The position numbers and the translations under genes are program-made. A stretch of DNA of 64,000 nucleotides from Acidobacteriota bacterium (GTDB taxonomy: Bacteria > Acidobacteriota > Terriglobia > Acidiferrales > UBA7541), in contig JABDEK010000006.1 of assembly GCA_013287135.1 (NCBI GenBank), positions 1-64,000 on the forward strand. Reading direction: 5' to 3'. The notes beneath the pieces were generated by a model that saw only the letters and a list, made by a program, of their open reading frames with translations, did no database searches and was not told where the DNA came from. This document shows positions 58,675 through 64,000 of this stretch, one piece after another. Every line of letters starts with the position of its first letter. Position 1 is the first letter of the stretch.

Positions 58675-59763
58675 TCACGAGTTAGTTTGTACTTCTACAA
58701 ATCGCAAAATAGGAGCGACAAACCATTCCCACGGAGCCGCCGCTGCTCGCCACAGAGCAAATACTACAAAGCTCGCCCCGGCTATCCAGAACGTATTATT
58801 TTTAATTCGGTCAAAAGTATCAGAGACTGGCGCTGTACAAAGCATGAAACCCCACAGCCAGTAGGCCCAATGCTGCGATACGCCGGGAAAGCCAGAGTGA
58901 TAGCTCGTGAACTCCTCCGCGAATGCAGACCAGCCGAGTAAGAAATATGTTTGGCACAATAACCAGAGGAAATTGACTAGAATCATTGAATTGCTCGGCT
59001 TGGACACCGCCTCTCTGCGCGCGAAAAGAAATCCGTTCACGGGCGAAATCAGTTTTCTCCAAAGAAGATGAAAAATTAATGCGAACAAGAGCAAGCCAAA
59101 ATAGAAACCCATTGTGTTAAAACCTCGCCTTGTTAGAAAGGCAACGAAAAAGTAAAACGGTAATAGCAGAACCACAGCGCTGATGAGATACGCCGCGTCA
59201 CGCGGCATTCTTAGTCTCCAATAATCGCGCAGAAGCTCCCTAACTTCCCCGAACAGGCTTGTGGAAGGCTCTGCCAGAACCTTCTCGAATTCCCGCATCG
59301 CGCGTTCGATTTCTTCCTTGGTGTATTTCTTGCGTGTTGGTTGATGCTCGGTGGGACTTGTCGGTTCGTTGGGCAATTCCGGTGTCATTGCTACACCGCC
59401 CAGCGACCGAGCGTTAGCCGAAGCTAACACCAAAGCAAATAGCATAAGTGGAATACCCACCAGGATGTTGTATCTAGCTGGACTGAGCAACCCGGCAAAA
59501 ACCGCAATCCCGCCTATCAGATAGAAGGCTGCACAAATCCAGCGATTTTGCGGCCTGAGATGCCGTGATAAAACGAAAAGGATAAAAGCAATCACGGCCC
59601 AAGTGAACACCGGAAGAGTGAGCGGACTGAAGGAGTAAACACCTGCAAGGGCACCAACGAACATGTTTAGCGCGAAACTAGCGGCATAAGCTGCCCCAAG
59701 CGCCAAAATAAAAGCGACTGGATTACGCCAATTCGGATGTTCGCGTTCTACCCACTTCACCAA
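58675..59763 (-). CDS. multi-pass membrane protein, N terminus broken at a G9 tract
   Basis: 362 residues in the open frame, beginning with TTG/GTG codons that lack a Shine-Dalgarno. It has about eight membrane helices and a central charged segment (KKYTKEEIERAMREFEKVL); I do not recognise it. Upstream an ATG at 59825 reads LLLEVGAIIF and then enters a run of nine G (59779-59787), after which the frame is closed. One G more, or two fewer, would join it to LILFGLVKWVEREHP, giving a natural first membrane helix. So the true start is probably 59825 with a frameshift in the G tract. Confidence 0.65.
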   Translation of the reverse strand: MVKWVEREHPNWRNPVAFILALGAAYAASFALNMFVGALAGVYSFSPLTLPVFTWAVIAFILFVLSRHLRPQNRWICAAFYLIGGIAVFAGLLSPARYNILVGIPLMLFALVLASANARSLGGVAMTPELPNEPTSPTEHQPTRKKYTKEEIERAMREFEKVLAEPSTSLFGEVRELLRDYWRLRMPRDAAYLISAVVLLLPFYFFVAFLTRRGFNTMGFYFGLLLFALIFHLLWRKLISPVNGFLFARREAVSKPSNSMILVNFLWLLCQTYFLLGWSAFAEEFTSYHSGFPGVSQHWAYWLWGFMLCTAPVSDTFDRIKNNTFWIAGASFVVFALWRAAAAPWEWFVAPILRFVEVQTNS

Positions 59764-59878
59764 ACCGAAAAGAATCAGCCCCCCCCCACAAAAATGATTG
59801 CGCCGACTTCAAGTAGGAGAGGCATCGTCTCGAAGCCACTATTTCCATTCTCAGAGATTACACATACTAAGCTTGCCA

Positions 59879-59891
59879 ACACTTATAGTGT
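59879..59891. promoter_or_regulatory. palindrome in the promoter region of the XRE gene
   Basis: ACACT-TAT-AGTGT is a perfect 5-bp inverted repeat with a 3-base centre. It overlaps a TATAGT element about 37 bases before the GTG start of the regulator and could be its own operator. Confidence 0.4.
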
Positions 59892-59927
59892 GTAGACTCA
59901 TCGTGGTCAAGCGCCAATCATGGCGCA

Positions 59928-60149
59928 GTGCCGCCCTCTGACCCACGCAGACTATTTGGGAATCGTCTCCGCGAGCTGCGATTGCAGCGGAAGTTCTCAC
60001 AGGAAAAGCTAGCGGAGCTGGCCGATTTACACCGCAACTACGTGGGCGGAGTGGAGCGTGGCGAACGGAACGTAAGTCTCCTCAATATCGTAAAATTGGC
60101 ACGCGGCCTAAAGGTCAGGCCCAGCGAACTCATCGAACCAATACGTTGA
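59928..60149 (+). CDS. XRE-family helix-turn-helix regulator
   Basis: 73 residues with a GTG start. The whole protein is one HTH_XRE domain: FGNRLRELRLQRKFSQEKLAELADLHRNYVGGVERGERNVSLLNIVKLARGLKV, with the usual turn residues. It has no effector domain, like short regulators of restriction-modification, toxin-antitoxin or phage loci, but no such partner is adjacent. A 13-bp palindrome lies in its promoter region. The neighbouring genes on both sides are on the opposite strand. Confidence 0.88.
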   Translation: MPPSDPRRLFGNRLRELRLQRKFSQEKLAELADLHRNYVGGVERGERNVSLLNIVKLARGLKVRPSELIEPIR

Positions 60150-60333
60150 GCGTTGTTGACAATGCAGTATTGTTTCGTGCCGACGAATACTCGCGTACAT
60201 GTTCGTTGTATCCGGCGGCGCTCTAGACTGTGGGCGATGTTGAATTAGCTCTGAAATCCGAGCGAGAGAAACAACGAGCGGCCATGTGGGAATTCACACA
60301 CACAAAAGAAAAAACATGCCTGAAGAACTCGAA

Positions 60334-60747
60334 CTATTGGAAGTAACCCTTAACCCGTGCCTTGGCAAGTAAACCGTCGAAGTGGTCAGAATCCATCCAA
60401 GGTGCCCGCTCGCCAAACTTTATTTTTGATTCCTCTAAATGCCAATAAGGCATCCATACTTTCAGGCTTTTATCATCTGTATTTTCCAAGACAATCAAAA
60501 ATGGATAGAACCTAACCATTTTCCCTTCGTTTTCCCATGTCTCTGTTTCATGAAAGGCATCTAAAACCTTGAAACATTTGCCCCCGGCTCCGAAAGCAAA
60601 TGGGGGAATCAACAATAGTTCATTGCTTTCTCCGCACTGGCATGTCGGAATGGACGTTGGGAAACCCAACAGTTCGTTAAATAAGAGTTCAGATGAGCGG
60701 GTTCGCTTGTCGCATCTTGAACAGTTGTAATACCGTTCGGTCGTCAT
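60334..60747 (-). CDS. hypothetical zinc-ribbon protein
   Basis: 137 residues; family not recognised. The N-terminal part has two Cys pairs, CSRCDKRTRSSEL and CQCGESNEL, about 25 residues apart, a likely zinc ribbon. The rest is aromatic and charged (FLIVLENTDDKSLKVWMPYWHLE, FGERAPWMDSDHF), resembling a small soluble domain. The ATG has no strong Shine-Dalgarno but the composition is clearly coding. It stands alone on the minus strand. Confidence 0.7.
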   Translation of the reverse strand: MTTERYYNCSRCDKRTRSSELLFNELLGFPTSIPTCQCGESNELLLIPPFAFGAGGKCFKVLDAFHETETWENEGKMVRFYPFLIVLENTDDKSLKVWMPYWHLEESKIKFGERAPWMDSDHFDGLLAKARVKGYFQ

Positions 60748-60867
60748 TTATTCCTCGCCTGTGACGACAATTCGATTCGTTTTGAAATTTACGGCAGGCT
60801 TTAAGCTGCTAGCTGCATCCGTTTGACTTAACATTTCGTAAGTGACCACTTTAACTAGGCGGACTGG

Positions 60868-61101
60868 CTAATGTGGTTTATGTTGACCATATCGGTTGGC
60901 GGTCGTTGGATTTTTATAGTGACCATTTTTGTGGTGTGAGTTTGTCGCTCCCGCGTAATGACCACCGTGCGAAGTTGTGTGGTGCCCGCCACCGTAATAT
61001 GGATGTGAACTACTGCCACGATGCGAGCCGCTATGCTGGGCGAATGCGGGACTGCACAAAGACATGAAGCAAAGAGCTAAGAGTAGGATGTACTTTTTCA
61101 A
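60868..61101 (-). CDS. small exported His/Gly-rich protein
   Basis: 77 residues from a TTG at 61101, preceded by GAGGGTGA seven bases upstream; the in-frame ATG at 61119 lies before that site and would add six residues. The signal peptide is LKKYILLLALCFMSLCSPAFA. The mature part of about 56 residues is rich in His, Gly, Ser and Tyr (PYYGGGHHTTSHGGHYAG), so it may bind metal or be structural. Similar short secreted proteins occur in Acidobacteria as I recall; function unknown. Confidence 0.65.
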   Translation of the reverse strand: MKKYILLLALCFMSLCSPAFAQHSGSHRGSSSHPYYGGGHHTTSHGGHYAGATNSHHKNGHYKNPTTANRYGQHKPH

Positions 61102-61159
61102 ATTTTCACCCTCTACCATGAGCTACTGTAAAACTGGCTGCCTGTGAAATTTCGATTGG

Positions 61160-61891
61160 TCAAGTGTTACGTTTCCTTGAATGAAAGCTGTAACGGGCGT
61201 TCCCTTCGGAATTAATCGTGTCCTTTCCGTGTACTAGCAAGAACAACGCAGAACCTCCAAACGTGAATAGCGCGGTTACGGCCATAGCGCCGACCATTTT
61301 GCCAGTATTGCTTCCCCCTTGGGACTGCTTAACAGCCCGAAGCAAAACCTTTTCGCCGTCCGCCAATCGAACTTTATCTATATTCATATTTACGTGACCT
61401 GCACGGCCCATTCGACGTTTATGCTCAGCATCAGTAACAGTCGCCCACGCGGTCGAGCCCCGAGGTATGACGATGTAGCCATTCACAATGACTTCATCAG
61501 CAACTTCAAATTCGACTGTTTGCCCCGTCACCGCATCCGCCGACGAAACATTTTCGTCGAGCACAATATGAACGGGTGTTCCATCCTCAAGTAAGAATCC
61601 CTTGGGTATCTCCCCATTGGCAACCGGCGGGGTCACCTCCGAGGATGGCGTCGCCACTGTTCCGGCAGATTTCGGTGGTGTGGGCGCAGGCAAAGTCGGA
61701 GACGATGCGATAGCAGATGTCGAAGCTGCGGGTTTACAAGCCTTGCCAAGAACTGCGGTTTCGTTGGGGCCTAACGTGCTTCCCGTGGTCTTCATATCTC
61801 TACATTCTAAGTTTTGCGGGGTTTGTTGTTCCTGCTGGGGCGAAGCAATAAGGAGTGTCGCCATGAGGATGACGAATATCGGTGAATTCAA
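61160..61891 (-). CDS. exported acidobacterial-type protein, C terminus frameshifted
   Basis: 243 residues from TTG 61891 (MNSPIFVILMATLLI), chosen because GGAGGG lies four to five bases upstream; the open frame to 62005 has no such site. After a signal peptide comes a Pro/Thr-rich linker, then a compact domain (FLLEDGTPVHIVLDENVSSADAVTGQTVEFEVADEV, RRMGRAGHVNMNIDKVRLADGEK). It ends with a membrane helix and VHGKD, after which the frame becomes unnatural. In the next frame the sequence reads LIPKGTPVTAFIQGNVTL, ending at 61123, which looks like the original C terminus. A one-base insertion near 61211-61220 is likely. Confidence 0.7.
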   Translation of the reverse strand: MNSPIFVILMATLLIASPQQEQQTPQNLECRDMKTTGSTLGPNETAVLGKACKPAASTSAIASSPTLPAPTPPKSAGTVATPSSEVTPPVANGEIPKGFLLEDGTPVHIVLDENVSSADAVTGQTVEFEVADEVIVNGYIVIPRGSTAWATVTDAEHKRRMGRAGHVNMNIDKVRLADGEKVLLRAVKQSQGGSNTGKMVGAMAVTALFTFGGSALFLLVHGKDTINSEGNARYSFHSRKRNT

Positions 61892-62396
61892 AAGACCCTC
61901 CAGTCTGGGTTGGGGGGACTCAGATTGTGCTGAGAGTAAACTATCGGATAACGTATATGTCAAGTCTATATGATTCACTTCTGCCCCGTACCGAAAGAAG
62001 GTCAAAACCGCTAGGCAATTTGGTTCGTGGTAAATCTTTCAACAGGATTTTCAAAATTCAGAATTCTCTCGGAAAGAGAATAGAGGCTGTGCCGCTAGGG
62101 ATCTGGCCACGCTCTTTGTACTATGGCAAAAAGAAATGCGGCGGTCAGGCCAAAGAGAATCCGACCGTTCAACGCTTCCAGGGCACCCAGCATCTGCCAG
62201 TGTGGCGCTAGTCATTCAAAGCCACTTTAACAGCATCACCCACGTCGGCCAGTTTTCGCATTCCTCGGGCTAAGTCCCGATTAGAATCCAGCGATTTGCG
62301 ACCGCGAATGCCAGAAAGTTTCCGGAGGTTAGACCCGCCAGGACCGACGCGTGGACTTCGGATAATTTCAGACAGCGATAGGCAATTTATATCAGG
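61892..62396. other. 505-base stretch with no confident gene
   Basis: No good coding region is seen. A minus-strand frame is open for about 62 codons from about 62396 to a TAG at 62208 (ending MRKLADVGDAVKVALND) but lacks a start, so it may be a decayed fragment. A plus-strand frame (61882-62211) has no convincing composition or Shine-Dalgarno. Confidence 0.4.
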
Positions 62397-62873
62397 CTAC
62401 TTGCCGGGTTGCACTGCCTTGCTGTCAAACACGCGATCAATCCTGACAAACCACACACACTCGCTCTTCGCACTGCATGTGTATTGATGCTTCTCATTGC
62501 TTGGAACTTGGGCGTAACCGCCTGGTCCGAGAATTGCCGGCGGCATGCTGAACATCTCGACTTTCAATTCGCCTTTAATCACGATCAACTCTTCGACCGC
62601 CGTATGAAAATGCCACGCGTAGATGCAGCCCTTCTCCATCTTGACCAACACGGCCGAAGGGCCAGTGGAAGGATCCCCCGCTTCGACAGCTGTACTAAGA
62701 CATGGCAGGTCTGAATGTGAAGCAAAATTTGCGTTCTGCAAAGGGTGAATGATGGCCTCGCGCGGCGAATCGGAGGAGGCGGACGAAGCGATGATAACCA
62801 ACAGTACGCTAACAAAAATCGCACGCAAAATGACTCGCCAGATACGGTCGCGACCTTTCCTTGTCGACTTCAT
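62397..62873 (-). CDS. exported cupin-domain protein
   Basis: 158 residues from ATG 62873, which has GGAG six bases upstream; the open frame continues to 62975 without support. A signal anchor or signal peptide is at residues 10-32 (RVILRAIFVSVLLVIIASSASS). A single cupin domain follows: WHFHTAVEELIVIKGELKVEM carries the two His and Glu of cupin motif 1, and GPGGYAQVPSNEKHQYTC is motif 2 with its His. A metal-dependent enzyme or a sensor is possible; the substrate is unknown. Confidence 0.82.
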   Translation of the reverse strand: MKSTRKGRDRIWRVILRAIFVSVLLVIIASSASSDSPREAIIHPLQNANFASHSDLPCLSTAVEAGDPSTGPSAVLVKMEKGCIYAWHFHTAVEELIVIKGELKVEMFSMPPAILGPGGYAQVPSNEKHQYTCSAKSECVWFVRIDRVFDSKAVQPGK

Positions 62874-63179
62874 GATGAGCTCCGCTGCGGCCCCTGCTCC
62901 CGCTCTGGACCGTCGACGAGAGAATAACAGAATTTCTCCGCGTCGGATTAGGATGCGTTTTGGCCGTGCGAGCACCCTCGGCTATTTGTCGAACAAAATC
63001 TTCGTGGGAGAGCTTCAACGAGCCATCGATCTTCTGCCCTCTACCGTACAAAGCGAATGTTAATCGCATCCCCTGGCGATTGATTCCTGTGCGACAATCC
63101 AGTTGAACTGGGTAGCTCGCGGATACATTCATATTCAGTGAAATACTGTCCGACCTCTGATTGATTGCGTTACTGCTTC
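62874..63179. other. 306-base stretch without a confident gene
   Basis: A minus-strand frame (62809-63132) contains MRLTFALYGRGQKIDGSLKLSHEDFVRQIAEG, which looks protein-like in its first half, but no correctly spaced Shine-Dalgarno is present and the end overlaps the cupin gene. I see no RNA gene or repeat. Confidence 0.35.
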
Positions 63180-63374
63180 TTAACGTCCACCGCGGGAGGG
63201 TTCGGATCGTTCTGGCCTAAACGATTGCCACTCGCGAATTTGGTCGGACACCTCACTCTTCTCTCTCTCGTCTGTGGCATCTTCCCACCGACGCCGAAGC
63301 TCTTCGAGTCGAGCATCGACAAATCCGGCTCGTCCCGATTTGTTCTGTATTTTGTCGCGCTTACCGTATCCCAT
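63180..63374 (-). CDS. small charged helical protein, unknown function
   Basis: 64 residues. ATG 63374 is preceded by AGAGGA nine bases upstream. The central part LEELRRRWEDATDEREKSEVSDQIREW is a strongly charged amphipathic helix or coiled coil, and the ends are basic. I do not recognise the family. Size and composition fit a DNA-associated or structural small protein, but this is a guess. Confidence 0.6.
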   Translation of the reverse strand: MGYGKRDKIQNKSGRAGFVDARLEELRRRWEDATDEREKSEVSDQIREWQSFRPERSEPSRGGR

Positions 63375-63475
63375 ATTCAGTGTTCCTCTTTTGATTTTAA
63401 GATATCGTTAATTCCGACTGCCGCAAATTCTTTGGTTTCATTGAAACAGGTTCCAAGCAGAAAATTCATTTTACA

Positions 63476-63634
63476 TTACAACGCCCATTGAAAGAATCGC
63501 ACGTTGCAAACCTCACATCGAAATGGAACTATCATCAGGAATTTTAACAAGCGTTCACCGACTCCGTGGCGACGCGACCTGGACACTTCTCTGCTTCCAC
63601 ACTTAGGGCATGGTCGTTCGATTTTCTCGTCCAT
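63476..63634 (-). CDS. 52-residue zinc-ribbon protein
   Basis: I translated this short frame directly from the sequence. It starts at ATG 63634 with TAGGAG eight bases upstream, reads MDEKIERPCPKCGSREVSRSRR and ends in RFFQWAL at a TAA (63476-63478). C9-x2-C12 and C40-x2-C43 form a zinc ribbon. The pattern CPKCGS-basic-helix-PFRCEVCN resembles small proteins that I associate with Acidobacteria. It lies between two other small minus-strand genes. Function unknown. Confidence 0.78.
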   Translation of the reverse strand: MDEKIERPCPKCGSREVSRSRRHGVGERLLKFLMIVPFRCEVCNVRFFQWAL

Positions 63635-63686
63635 TTTCGTTTCTCCTAAATTCAACCCAGCCTATGCTGTGCCCCGTGCGGACTCA

Positions 63687-63938
63687 CTACATGTCTACGA
63701 ATCTCCGGTCTCCGAAAAGTCCAGGTTCGCTCTGCCGCTCGATTGGCGAAAGTTTCCGGTGAACCAACATTAGCTGACTCAGGAAATAGGTAGAGCGATG
63801 CCCATTCTGGCAACTGGCCGGATAGGTTGTTTTGGGAGCGAAGATCTCCTCTTGCCGGCGCGTGTCCAGGCCAATTATCGCAGCTACTGCAAGTTCTTCG
63901 CACAGGTCACATCTAAAGCTAAGATAGTACGTTGCCAT
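63687..63938 (-). CDS. small Cys-containing protein, unknown function
   Basis: 83 residues from ATG 63938, with AGAGG nine bases upstream; a longer start at 63956 lacks support. It begins MATYYLSFRCDLCEELAVAA with a C-x2-C pair, and a further Cys and His occur in ASCQNGHRSTYFLSQL, so a zinc ribbon is possible. The C-terminal 25 residues are less structured (GLFGDRRFVDM). Family not recognised. It precedes the 52-residue zinc-ribbon gene on the same strand. Confidence 0.6.
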   Translation of the reverse strand: MATYYLSFRCDLCEELAVAAIIGLDTRRQEEIFAPKTTYPASCQNGHRSTYFLSQLMLVHRKLSPIERQSEPGLFGDRRFVDM

Positions 63939-64000
63939 GCTACTTTGCCTCTGCAACGCGCGCGTGTCTTACGAGAAGCTGTCGAGCCAGGAAATAGAGT

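Noticed and set aside
61882..62211. 109-codon plus-strand frame
   Set aside because: It overlaps the start region of a minus-strand exported protein, has no Shine-Dalgarno, and its sequence is not protein-like.
62809..63132. 107-codon minus-strand frame upstream of the cupin gene
   Set aside because: The first half (MRLTFALYGRGQKIDGSLKLSHEDF) looks plausible, but no correctly spaced Shine-Dalgarno exists and the second half runs into the cupin gene in another frame. Left as possible but unsupported.
63504..63773. 89-codon plus-strand frame
   Set aside because: Opposite the better supported 52- and 83-residue zinc-type genes; no Shine-Dalgarno.

Overview
The window looks like a chromosomal segment of an Acidobacteriota-type bacterium. 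This is inferred from the protein families and not from any search: large Ser/Thr kinases with TPR or beta-propeller tails, a DUF4382-type lipoprotein, an acidobacterial-style exported protein and small zinc-ribbon proteins. GC content is moderate, and GTG and TTG starts are common when backed by a good Shine-Dalgarno.

Bases 1-16430 (+ strand) hold a nearly complete S10-spc-alpha ribosomal super-operon: the end of S10, then L3, L4, L23, L2, an unrecognised 116-aa basic protein, S19, L22, S3, L16, L29, S17, L14, L24, L5, S14, S8, L6, L18, S5, L30, L15, SecY, Adk, Map, IF-1, L36, S13, S11, S4, RpoA and L17. It closes with a strong bidirectional terminator. The unrecognised protein between L2 and S19 is the most novel item here.

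Bases 16450-32990 are mixed housekeeping and accessory genes: an M61-type peptidase with PDZ, a VanZ-like protein, guaB, and an insertion sequence of the ISKra4 type. I could delimit the insertion sequence exactly (20490-22320, imperfect 18-bp ends, 9-bp target duplication). Next come an anti-sigma/ECF sigma pair divergent from a cupredoxin and a DUF2231 membrane protein, a YheT-like hydrolase, a kinase/M24-peptidase pair, a frameshifted DUF4382 lipoprotein, small hypotheticals and a DUF4097-type exported protein.

Bases 33080-53345 are mostly core genes on the minus strand: secA (with an odd Ser/Thr-rich insert), cmk, mutL, a small membrane protein, aspS, hisS, a gamma-carbonic-anhydrase-like protein, rho, and the tig-clpP-clpX-lon proteostasis cluster with tRNA-Leu upstream. 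A CAP-domain protein and an Mrp-type ATPase face the other way.

From about 53.5 kb the content becomes accessory: a zinc-ribbon membrane protein, a DHH phosphoesterase, tRNA-Lys, a repeat-bearing non-coding stretch that could be an old integration site, a TPR kinase, a membrane protein whose N terminus is broken by a G9 tract, an XRE regulator, and several small exported or zinc-ribbon proteins. Several genes outside the ribosomal cluster show single-base frame breaks, which are either real decay or sequencing error in homopolymers.
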